The notes below the pieces were generated by a model. The model was not told the DNA's origin, searched no databases, and saw only the letters and a list, made by a program, of their open reading frames with translations. Position numbers and translations under genes: made by a program. 5,602 nucleotides of DNA from assembly GCA_964598065.1 (NCBI GenBank), contig CAZRAW010000135.1:1-5602 (forward strand). Reading direction: 5' to 3'. Origin of the DNA: Sulfidibacterium sp964598065. Its GTDB lineage: Bacteria > Bacteroidota > Bacteroidia > Bacteroidales > F082. This document shows, piece by piece, positions 1 through 5,602 of the stretch; position 1 is the stretch's first letter, and each line of letters starts with the position of its first letter.

Positions 1-1
1 C

Positions 2-59
2 CGCTCCTTGGGGCGAAACATATTTTTTTAGGTTGATACCCCGTCCGCTTGCGGCAGGG
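2..59. repeat. Two REP-like GC-rich palindromes
   Basis: Two short hairpins occur in tandem. The first, 2-15, pairs CGCTCC with GGGGCG (one T-G wobble) around TT. The second, 40-59, has a perfect CCGC-TT-GCGG core (45-54) flanked, across a 2x2 mismatch, by CCC (40-42) and GGG (57-59). Both have the same TT apex and a GC-rich stem in AT-rich surroundings, which is the look of REP-type intergenic palindromes. The second hairpin is followed on the + strand by a T-rich stretch, so it could also terminate rightward transcription arriving from outside the window. On the - strand, downstream of the lipoprotein gene, it has no T-run. The two-base loops are tight for RNA hairpins. The repeat interpretation is inferred, and the first unit may be cut by the window edge. 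Confidence 0.4.
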
Positions 60-64
60 AAGTT

Positions 65-565
65 TTATTTCTTTTCTTCTAATACTTTATTTTTTGCCTT
101 AATATACTCTTTCTGAGTCAGTATTCCCTGATCAAACATTTGTTTTAACTCTCTGAGTTTTTCCATCTTTGATTTTATGTTTAAGTATTGTTGTTTTTGT
201 TGGCTGTTTGTTATAGGTATTAAATCATACCGGTGAACCGGTTTGTATTTCATTGTCCACAAGAATGGAAACAGGAAAAATACTCCACCGATAATTGCCC
301 CGACATCTACTTCTTCATTTTTACAAATGTCGGTGTTAAATGTTTCGTAACCTGTTTTTTCTAATCTCACAGACGTACAACTTCCAACTATTTTCGTGTC
401 CGTAAGGGAATACGGGGTTCGACCGGCTGTCTCTCCATCAAGGTATAATTTAGCACCGTTTGGACTGGATTGAATCATTGTTGTACTTGCACAACTGGTT
501 AATAAGAGCGAGCCGGCGAGTAGAATAGAAATTGCTTTTGTTGCTTTTGTTACTTTGTGTTTCAT
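65..565 (-). CDS. Small lipoprotein with PEGA-like segment and C-terminal SHOCT-like motif
   Basis: This is a 166-residue protein. The N-terminus is basic (MKHKVTKATK), then hydrophobic to residue 22, and ends in the lipobox LTSC, so Cys25 is the likely lipidated residue after signal peptidase II cleavage. Residues 30-78 resemble a PEGA domain, with SSPNGAKLYLDGE, then GRTPYSL and a later GYETFNT; such domains form small beta folds in surface proteins. Residues 88-105 are strongly hydrophobic (GAIIGGVFFLFPFLW) and probably span or enter the membrane. Residues 136-165 match the SHOCT pattern (LRELKQMFDQGILTQKEY), a short helical motif usually found at protein C-termini and thought to mediate oligomerisation. 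The ATG is the only start that includes the whole signal peptide; only A-rich sequence precedes it, with no Shine-Dalgarno, as is usual in Bacteroidota. Its base composition is more AT-rich than the other two genes. The function is unknown; family assignment is from motif recognition only. Confidence 0.85.
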   Translation of the reverse strand: MKHKVTKATKAISILLAGSLLLTSCASTTMIQSSPNGAKLYLDGETAGRTPYSLTDTKIVGSCTSVRLEKTGYETFNTDICKNEEVDVGAIIGGVFFLFPFLWTMKYKPVHRYDLIPITNSQQKQQYLNIKSKMEKLRELKQMFDQGILTQKEYIKAKNKVLEEKK

Positions 566-581
566 AATTTTTCTGTTTTTA

Positions 582-604
582 TTGTATAACGAATTGTTGT
601 ATAA
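582..604. repeat. Direct repeat TTGTATAA x2 upstream of the lipoprotein gene
   Basis: TTGTATAA occurs at 582-589 and again at 597-604, exactly 15 bases apart. On the - strand these read TTATACAA, 17 and 32 bases before the lipoprotein ATG. They could be a pair of regulator half-sites, or the nearer one could be part of a core promoter. In such an AT-rich stretch an 8-base repeat can also arise by chance. Confidence 0.35.
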
Positions 605-627
605 AATTTACTTCCCGTTTTTTTCTG

Positions 628-665
628 TTGTGGTTTGTAAATTGCATTGGTTGCAAAATCCACAA
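628..665. repeat. Nested inverted repeat (TTGTGG..CCACAA enclosing TTGCA..TGCAA)
   Basis: The outer arms are TTGTGG (628-633) and CCACAA (660-665), both perfect. The inner arms are TTGCA (642-646) and TGCAA (652-656) around a 5-base loop. The spacers between outer and inner arms are unequal (8 and 3 bases), giving a bulged hairpin. It ends about 60 bases before the lipoprotein start codon. It could be a leader-RNA structure, an operator or a recombination remnant. It is not followed by a T-run in either direction, which argues against an intrinsic terminator. Confidence 0.4.
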
Positions 666-687
666 TTGTACCTCGCTAAAAAAGAAG

Positions 688-729
688 AATATCAGCAACT
701 AATGCTCCAACCCCGACTTTTCTGATATT
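688..729. repeat. 8-bp perfect inverted repeat AATATCAG / CTGATATT
   Basis: AATATCAG (688-695) is matched exactly by CTGATATT (722-729), separated by 26 bases. The arms do not extend in either direction. With its long loop it is more likely a pair of protein-binding half-sites or an element boundary than a stable RNA hairpin. No function can be assigned. Confidence 0.35.
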
Positions 730-939
730 GTGTTACTTTCCCTCCTTAAAAAGTTGCATTTATTACTTGAACTTCGGACTTGCTAATTTCTCGGCCTGTT
801 CGGTTTTGGATGATTTTATCAATGGCTTTTAGACTAAAGGTGTTTTTTATATTTGTTTTCTGCTGTAAAATTAAACAATTATCTGAAAAATACTAACCGG
901 AAACTTATTTTTTGCGTCCTGCCTGTGTGGTGTGCCTTA

Positions 940-953
940 TCCTGAAAACAGGA
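940..953 (-). terminator. Weak hairpin directly after the KamA-like stop codon
   Basis: TCCTG and CAGGA (940-944 and 949-953) pair perfectly around a four-base loop, beginning 10 bases beyond the stop of the leftward KamA-like gene. The position fits a transcription terminator, but the stem is only 5 bp and no T-run follows in the direction of transcription. It is at best a poor factor-independent terminator. Confidence 0.22.
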
Positions 954-963
954 ATTCTATTCG

Positions 964-3186
964 TCAGTTCGGATTCACTTCCTTTGACAATTTTTCTTCG
1001 CGGAATACAGGCTCCAGTTGAAGGTTGGTATGTTTCCTTGTTATTTTAAAATCATATTCGGGATATTGATAAACGGGCGAGCGTACCTCTGTTTCATTCA
1101 ATGAATACCCCCAAATAGTCTGATATTCCCGGATGTTTTGCCCCATACTTTCCATTTGTTTCAGATATCTTGCAATGGGCTTGGATTCGATAATAAACAC
1201 ATCTCCAGTGGTCTTTATCATAGGGCTGTGGTTTCGGCTTTTATCGTATTTAAACCGGAGGATTCTTCTGCCATCACTCGTTATGCCGATGGTTCTGAAA
1301 CCCAAGCTCTTACCCAGGCCGGGAAGATTCATTATATTGCGATCCGTTGCCAGAAAAGGCAAACCCTCTTTTTCTCTTAAAAGTTGAATCAGTTGTGGTA
1401 TCCCGGTGGTTAAGAGATGCACCTTTTGTAGCTCTTCACGATATTTTGCGGGAATATTTCCAAGATATTTCTCTTCGGTTTTTTCCTGTACCATGCGGGC
1501 ATTGGTGGCAAAATTGGCGTAGTTTTCCATAAAACCCTTTACCGAAAAAGTATAATATGGGAGTACTCCGATATCATTCAATACTTTACGCAGTTTGGTA
1601 GTATGACCACGTAGCGAAGCCGCTATTATGAAGACCTGCTGATTGATGATTAGCCAGCCCGATTTGATAAGCTTTTGAATACTTTCGCGGGTTTCCGGAG
1701 TGATCTCCATGGCCGATTCGATATGAGTCTGAATGATAAACTGCTGAACGCCAATGGTTCTTGCCTTATTCTTAAAATTGGCGAGGATGGTCGCAAGACT
1801 GTGAGTAATACGCTGTGGGAGATAAACCGGCATCCGCGTTCCTAATCTTACCCGGACGATTTCGGCATATTTTTCGCCATTACTTCTTTTTTTGTTGGCT
1901 TCTTTTTTCCGCAGGGCCATATCATAAACGGCATCTAAAATTTGCTTCAGCGACTCATCCGAATTCATAAACGCATCGCCACCCGTAATGAGAATGTCGC
2001 GTAAGTGTGTATCATTTTCAAAATAATTCATGAGTTGGCGCATTTTATCCGGCCAACTTATCTGTGGTTGAAGTTTCCTGATATTAAAATTAAAATGTCC
2101 GTTTTGAAAATCGTACATGCGCTGGCAGGAGACACAGAGTCCGGCACAGGCACGGCCGGTGGTGTCGGGGATAAAAATGGCAACCTCCGGATACCGGCGG
2201 TGAATGTTATAATATGCCGGCAGGAGCCATCCTGCAGCATTGGGTTCTCCCGGCCGTATGATGTCTTCTTTTTCCCAGGCCACAATGTTCCCAAATGTGT
2301 CAATAAGCTTTTGGCTGGGGAAAATATAGTCGCGAATGGCTTTGTCTGCTACTGCCGATTGGGGATTACTATGCTCCGAAAGAAGTGAGAGATAGTGAGG
2401 GTTTACAAACAGGGGAATCCCTTTTTTGCGGGCTTCGTAAAGTCGTTTCATGGTTTTCTCCGATAGCGAGTTGCCCAGCATTTCATTGAGCAAATCGGGA
2501 TGCCGGATGGCAAAAGTCAGATGAAAACGGTAGTCGTTCCACCATTCATATACCTGATGATATTTTTCGTTGAAAGTGCTTCCCGGTTTGAATTGAAAAC
2601 GACGGCTTTTTTGCAGGCCGAGGTCAATGTTTTGAATGATTTTCCGGATGATACGGTCTTTGTTGAGTTTTCGTTCTTCAATGATTTTTTTATCTAATCC
2701 CGAAGGATGACGTGCCATCCACCGGTTTAGCTTTTCTTTATCCGGAATGTTCCGCTCTAACTTTCCATTCAGTTGGCGAAAAAGATAAAGCATATCTAAG
2801 AAAAAAGCCTTGTTGCTGTCGCCTTTCCCAAAACGAATGGCCAGCCAGAGAATTTTGACAGGCTCATTGCGGATGGCTTTTCCCAAAAGATTGGGGTCGG
2901 CAAACTGCCTGCCCTCATGGTCCAGATAATCCATGAATCGGATGGCGGCATAATCGGACCAGGAAAGTTTTCTAAATGTTTTCGGCAGGTTATTTTTGTA
3001 ATAATCAAAAGCAGTAGGATGATCTTTAAAATAGTCTGTCAACCACAGATGAAAGCGGGTTTTAGCTTCTTCGAAAGTATCAGCCTTTTTAAAAATCTGC
3101 ATTAAAAAGGGATTCTCTCTAATGATTTTTTGGACGATTTGCAATACATCCAAATTCAAGTTGATATTTTCCCAATGTGTTTCCAT
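964..3186 (-). CDS. Long KamA-family radical-SAM aminomutase, glutamate 2,3-aminomutase-like active site
   Basis: This 740-residue protein belongs to the PLP- and SAM-dependent 2,3-aminomutases, which move an amino group from carbon 2 to carbon 3. The KamA core begins near residue 214 (WWNDYRFHL). C347-x3-C351-x2-C354 binds the [4Fe-4S] cluster, R356 matches the carboxylate-binding Arg134 of clostridial lysine 2,3-aminomutase (LAM), and TGGDA (401-405) and RMPVYLPQRIT (451-461) are family hallmarks. K626 in PGLGK is the probable PLP lysine, although this motif is one residue shorter than in LAM. Lysine-binding Asp293 and Asp330 are replaced by K550 (after PYY) and N620, as reported for C. difficile glutamate 2,3-aminomutase. 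Residues 1-213 are a helical-looking extension of unknown role, about 33 extra residues lie near 557-589, and LAM is only about 416 residues. The three cluster cysteines are the only cysteines, so the LAM zinc site is absent. It is probably cytosolic. The ATG is preceded by A-rich sequence without a Shine-Dalgarno. Family membership is firm; the substrate is inferred. Confidence 0.9.
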   Translation of the reverse strand: METHWENINLNLDVLQIVQKIIRENPFLMQIFKKADTFEEAKTRFHLWLTDYFKDHPTAFDYYKNNLPKTFRKLSWSDYAAIRFMDYLDHEGRQFADPNLLGKAIRNEPVKILWLAIRFGKGDSNKAFFLDMLYLFRQLNGKLERNIPDKEKLNRWMARHPSGLDKKIIEERKLNKDRIIRKIIQNIDLGLQKSRRFQFKPGSTFNEKYHQVYEWWNDYRFHLTFAIRHPDLLNEMLGNSLSEKTMKRLYEARKKGIPLFVNPHYLSLLSEHSNPQSAVADKAIRDYIFPSQKLIDTFGNIVAWEKEDIIRPGEPNAAGWLLPAYYNIHRRYPEVAIFIPDTTGRACAGLCVSCQRMYDFQNGHFNFNIRKLQPQISWPDKMRQLMNYFENDTHLRDILITGGDAFMNSDESLKQILDAVYDMALRKKEANKKRSNGEKYAEIVRVRLGTRMPVYLPQRITHSLATILANFKNKARTIGVQQFIIQTHIESAMEITPETRESIQKLIKSGWLIINQQVFIIAASLRGHTTKLRKVLNDIGVLPYYTFSVKGFMENYANFATNARMVQEKTEEKYLGNIPAKYREELQKVHLLTTGIPQLIQLLREKEGLPFLATDRNIMNLPGLGKSLGFRTIGITSDGRRILRFKYDKSRNHSPMIKTTGDVFIIESKPIARYLKQMESMGQNIREYQTIWGYSLNETEVRSPVYQYPEYDFKITRKHTNLQLEPVFREEKLSKEVNPN

Positions 3187-3278
3187 TTCTTGTCTTTTTT
3201 ATTTTCAATTCAATGAGGGGAAATGTAAGAAAAATTTTTCACTTCTACAAATATCATTTAACCTGCTTTTTTCTCCGT

Positions 3279-3318
3279 TTTGAGCGTCCACACTCAAAGG
3301 CTCAAACAATTCCGCTCA
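3279..3318. promoter_or_regulatory. Overlapping inverted and direct repeats between divergent genes
   Basis: TTTGAG (3279-3284) pairs with CTCAAA (3293-3298), and overlapping it TGAGCG (3281-3286) pairs with CGCTCA (3313-3318). CTCAAA is also directly repeated at 3301-3306, and a third CTCA follows at 3315-3318. The cluster lies midway in the 199-base spacer between the leftward KamA-like gene and rightward recG, where an operator for either gene could sit. No known regulator motif was recognised, and the alternative pairings cannot form together. Confidence 0.3.
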
Positions 3319-3370
3319 TTCTGATTTGTCCTGATAACCGGCCTTAGGCTCTGGAGATGGCAAACTTTCT

Positions 3371-3378
3371 TACCTTTG
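3371..3378 (+). promoter_or_regulatory. Candidate Bacteroidota -7 promoter box for recG
   Basis: TACCTTTG matches the Bacteroidota sigma-factor -7 consensus TAnnTTTG at every fixed position and ends 7 bases before the recG ATG. No matching TTTG-like -33 element was seen at the usual distance, so the call rests on one box. If it is used, transcription would start within a few bases of the ATG, giving a leaderless or nearly leaderless mRNA. Confidence 0.4.
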
Positions 3379-3385
3379 TTCGTTC

Positions 3386-5491
3386 ATGCAACCGGTATTT
3401 GATACACATATAACTTACCTGAAAGGGGTAGGCCCGCGAAAGGCGGAACTACTTGCTACGGAGTTCGATATTCGTACCTATGGCGATCTGTTGTACCATT
3501 TTCCTTTCCGTTATGTGGACAAAAGCCATATATATAAGATTAGTGAGATAAATACCGATTCAACCTGGTTTCTGCTGAAAGGTAAAATCTCCGATATGAA
3601 AGTTGTCGGTGAAAAGAGGGCACGGTTTATTTCCTTCCTGTTGACGGATGACAGCGGCAGCATTGAATTGCTGTGGTTCAGAGGATTACAATGGGTGAAA
3701 AAACGTTTTGAACCCGGAAAAGAGTATCTTGTCTTCGGCAAACCTTCGGTCTTTAAAAACCGGTTCAACATGGTGCATCCGGAGGTGGAAGACGTTACAC
3801 CGGAAACGGAAACGGTAGCCGGAAATCGCCTCGAAGGAATTTATCATTCCACCGAGAAACTGAAAACTGCCGGACTGGGAAGTCGCGGGTTCAGTAAAAT
3901 TATCCGCACATTGCTGAAAGAGACGGCTTCCAAAATTGAGGAAAACCTTCCGGAATATTTACAGGAAAAATATCACCTGATGAACCATCCGGAAGCTATG
4001 GTCAACATCCACTTCCCTAAAAATCCGGCCATCATCAACAAAGCCGTGCAGCGGCTGAAGTTTGAAGAACTGCTGTTTGTCCAGCTGGAGTTGCTGCTAC
4101 AAAAAAAGATTCTGAAAGAAAAAGTGGCCGGACATGTTTTTGAAAAGGTGGGAGACTATTTCAACACCTTTTACCGAGAGCATCTTCCTTTTGAACTAAC
4201 GGGCGCGCAGAAGCGGGTTATCCGGGAAATCCGTGCCGACCTGCGTAGCGGAAAACAGATGAACCGGCTTTTGCAGGGTGATGTGGGCAGTGGCAAAACG
4301 CTGGTAGCGCTTATGAGTATGCTCATCGCCATCGACAACGGCTATCAGACAGCTTTCATGGCGCCCACCGAAATCCTCGCTACACAGCATTTTAATACTA
4401 TTTGTAAATTTCTTGGTGATTTGGATATTCCCGTGGAATTGCTAACGGGTTCTACAAAAACGGCAAAGCGTAAAAAAATCCATAAGGCTTTATTAAGTCA
4501 TGAGCTTCCTGTACTCGTCGGGACACACGCACTCATCGAAGATACGGTGCAGTTTAGCAATCTCGGCTTTGTGGTTATCGACGAGCAACATCGTTTTGGC
4601 GTTGCCCAGCGGGCCAAGCTGTGGAAGAAAAACAACATTCCGCCGCATGTTTTGGTTATGACAGCTACCCCCATTCCACGCACGCTGGCTATGACGCTTT
4701 ACGGAAACCTGGATGTGTCGGTGATTGATGAAATGCCTCCGGGGAGGAAACCGGTCAAAACGCTTCACTTTTTTGAGTCGAAACGGTTGCGGGTGCTGGG
4801 CTTTATGCGCGAACAAATTAAAAAAGGACGGCAGGTTTATGTGGTTTATCCGCTGATAAAAGAGTCGGAAAAATTCGATTTAAAGAACCTGATGGACGGC
4901 TACGAAAATATGCTGCGCGATTTCCCCGAACCGGAATACCATGTGAGTGTGGTTCATGGTAAGATGAAACCCGAAGACAAGGAATTTGAAATGCAACGTT
5001 TTGTGAAGGGAGAGACGCACATCATGGTTTCCACCACGGTGATAGAGGTGGGCGTGGATGTGCCGAATGCCTCGGTGATGGTTATTGAAAATGCTGAACG
5101 CTTTGGCCTGTCGCAGTTGCATCAGCTTCGGGGTCGCGTGGGACGGGGCGCCGATCAGTCGTGGTGCGTGCTTATGTCGGGGAACAAACTCTCCAACGAA
5201 GGGCGGAAAAGGTTAGAGATAATGGTCGCCACCAATGATGGCTTTGAAATTGCCGAAGCAGACCTTAAACTGCGGGGCCCAGGCGACATTCAGGGAACGC
5301 GACAATCCGGCATGCTTGATTTTCACATTGCCAACCTCGCAAAAGATGGAGAGATGATTGCCCGGACAAGACAAATTGCCATCGGTATTCTGAACGATGA
5401 CCCTCGTCTGCAAAAACCGGAAAACAAGCTGCTTAACCGCGAAATGCGGCAGCGGTTTAAAGGGAAAACGCTTTGGACGAGGATTTCGTAG
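3386..5491 (+). CDS. recG: ATP-dependent DNA helicase RecG
   Basis: RecG is a monomeric double-stranded DNA translocase that regresses stalled replication forks and branch-migrates Holliday junctions in the cytoplasm. The protein has 701 residues, close to the usual length (E. coli 693), and looks intact. A helix-hairpin-helix-like LKGVGPRKAELL (12-23) opens the N-terminal region, and an OB-fold wedge that splits the fork follows at about 60-135. The superfamily 2 motor has Walker A GDVGSGKT (298-305), DEQH (399-402, followed by RFGV), TATPIPRT (426-433), STTVIEVGVDVPNA (549-562) and QLHQLRGRVGRG (577-588). The RecG-specific TRG region is GPGDIQGTRQSG (631-642). The ATG fits the family N-terminus, and no Shine-Dalgarno precedes it; a TACCTTTG box ends 7 bases upstream. 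It is transcribed divergently from the KamA-like gene, and no functional link is apparent. No motif is missing. Confidence 0.98.
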   Translation: MQPVFDTHITYLKGVGPRKAELLATEFDIRTYGDLLYHFPFRYVDKSHIYKISEINTDSTWFLLKGKISDMKVVGEKRARFISFLLTDDSGSIELLWFRGLQWVKKRFEPGKEYLVFGKPSVFKNRFNMVHPEVEDVTPETETVAGNRLEGIYHSTEKLKTAGLGSRGFSKIIRTLLKETASKIEENLPEYLQEKYHLMNHPEAMVNIHFPKNPAIINKAVQRLKFEELLFVQLELLLQKKILKEKVAGHVFEKVGDYFNTFYREHLPFELTGAQKRVIREIRADLRSGKQMNRLLQGDVGSGKTLVALMSMLIAIDNGYQTAFMAPTEILATQHFNTICKFLGDLDIPVELLTGSTKTAKRKKIHKALLSHELPVLVGTHALIEDTVQFSNLGFVVIDEQHRFGVAQRAKLWKKNNIPPHVLVMTATPIPRTLAMTLYGNLDVSVIDEMPPGRKPVKTLHFFESKRLRVLGFMREQIKKGRQVYVVYPLIKESEKFDLKNLMDGYENMLRDFPEPEYHVSVVHGKMKPEDKEFEMQRFVKGETHIMVSTTVIEVGVDVPNASVMVIENAERFGLSQLHQLRGRVGRGADQSWCVLMSGNKLSNEGRKRLEIMVATNDGFEIAEADLKLRGPGDIQGTRQSGMLDFHIANLAKDGEMIARTRQIAIGILNDDPRLQKPENKLLNREMRQRFKGKTLWTRIS

Positions 5492-5525
5492 TTATTTTCG
5501 CTTTCCTATCACTTTCGGCAAGGCA

Positions 5526-5540
5526 CGCGAAACATTCGCG
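5526..5540. terminator. 6-bp hairpin downstream of recG
   Basis: CGCGAA (5526-5531) pairs perfectly with TTCGCG (5535-5540) around a 3-base loop, 35 bases after the recG stop. The position suits the end of the recG transcript, but no T-run follows on either strand, so intrinsic termination would be weak. The rest of 5492-5602 shows no supported gene. Confidence 0.3.
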
Positions 5541-5602
5541 CGTCAGTGGGCGGAAATTCCTACAGAAAGTTTGCCGGATATCTTATAGGCCAGTGAGTGA
5601 AA

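Larger units (their letters stand above)
566..963. other. Gene-free AT-rich spacer with several repeats
   Basis: No convincing gene lies in these 398 bases. The stretch is upstream of the lipoprotein gene and downstream of the KamA-like gene, both leftward. It holds a pair of 8-base direct repeats (582-604), a nested inverted repeat (628-665), an 8-bp inverted repeat (688-729), a startless open stretch on the - strand (746-892) and a weak hairpin just past the KamA-like stop (940-953). A promoter for the lipoprotein gene must lie here unless it is read from upstream, but no TAnnTTTG box was found on the - strand. The size and repeat content suggest the two leftward genes are separate transcription units. 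Confidence 0.6.

Noticed and set aside
581..604. AACAATTCGTT-like sequence on the - strand resembling an integron attC core
   Set aside because: The required GTTRRRY core is not met, no matching second core was found and no integrase is in the window.
822..896. A 24-codon ATG-initiated ORF on the + strand with a hydrophobic, Phe-rich product
   Set aside because: It is very short, has no ribosome-binding or promoter support and lies in AT-rich DNA where hydrophobic codons arise by chance.
2005..2388. A 127-codon + strand ORF opposite the KamA-like gene
   Set aside because: It is antisense to the conserved radical-SAM core, has no recognisable motif and no start context; it is a shadow frame.
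3248..3255. GATATTTG on the - strand as a -7 box for the KamA-like gene
   Set aside because: The first base deviates from TAnnTTTG and no TTTG-like -33 element lies at the right distance upstream.
5397..5588. A 63-codon + strand ORF overlapping the end of recG
   Set aside because: Half of it lies in another frame of the conserved recG 3' end, and the remainder shows no recognisable motif; it is treated as a shadow.
1..5602. CRISPR array, tRNA, rRNA, transposase or defence system
   Set aside because: No regularly spaced repeats, cloverleaf, rRNA stretch, transposase motif or defence gene was seen on either strand.

Overview
The window reads as chromosomal DNA of a member of the Bacteroidota, probably an environmental Bacteroidales/Marinilabiliales-type organism. 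The basis is indirect. All three genes lack a recognisable Shine-Dalgarno sequence and have A-rich or absent leaders. A TAnnTTTG-type -7 box sits directly before recG. The first gene carries an LTSC lipobox. The long KamA-like protein is of a type I associate with this phylum. Nothing here fixes the genus.

Left part (1-963): two small GC-rich palindromes with TT at the apex (2-15 and 40-59) lie beyond the end of a leftward gene (65-565). That gene encodes a small lipoprotein with a PEGA-like segment, one hydrophobic membrane segment and a C-terminal SHOCT-like motif. It is visibly more AT-rich than the other two genes. About 400 bases without a convincing gene follow (566-963). They contain direct and inverted repeats and one startless open stretch that may be a gene remnant.

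Middle (964-3186, leftward): a 740-residue radical-SAM protein of the lysine 2,3-aminomutase (KamA) family. The iron-sulfur cysteines, the substrate-carboxylate arginine and the probable PLP lysine are present. The two aspartates that hold the lysine side chain in true lysine 2,3-aminomutase are replaced by Lys550 and Asn620. This is the pair reported for glutamate 2,3-aminomutase of Clostridioides difficile. A beta-glutamate-forming role, or another acidic substrate, is therefore a better hypothesis than lysine. The protein also has a roughly 210-residue N-terminal extension and a roughly 33-residue internal insertion, and it lacks the zinc-site cysteines.

Right part (3187-5602): a 199-base divergent intergenic region carries overlapping inverted and direct repeats and a probable recG promoter so close to the ATG that the mRNA may be leaderless. 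It is followed by a complete, canonical recG (3386-5491). The last 111 bases hold a 6-bp hairpin and no supported gene.

The three genes do not form an obvious pathway. RecG is housekeeping DNA repair, the KamA-like enzyme is amino-acid or osmolyte metabolism, and the lipoprotein is an envelope protein of unknown role. The two leftward genes are about 400 bases apart and are probably not one operon.
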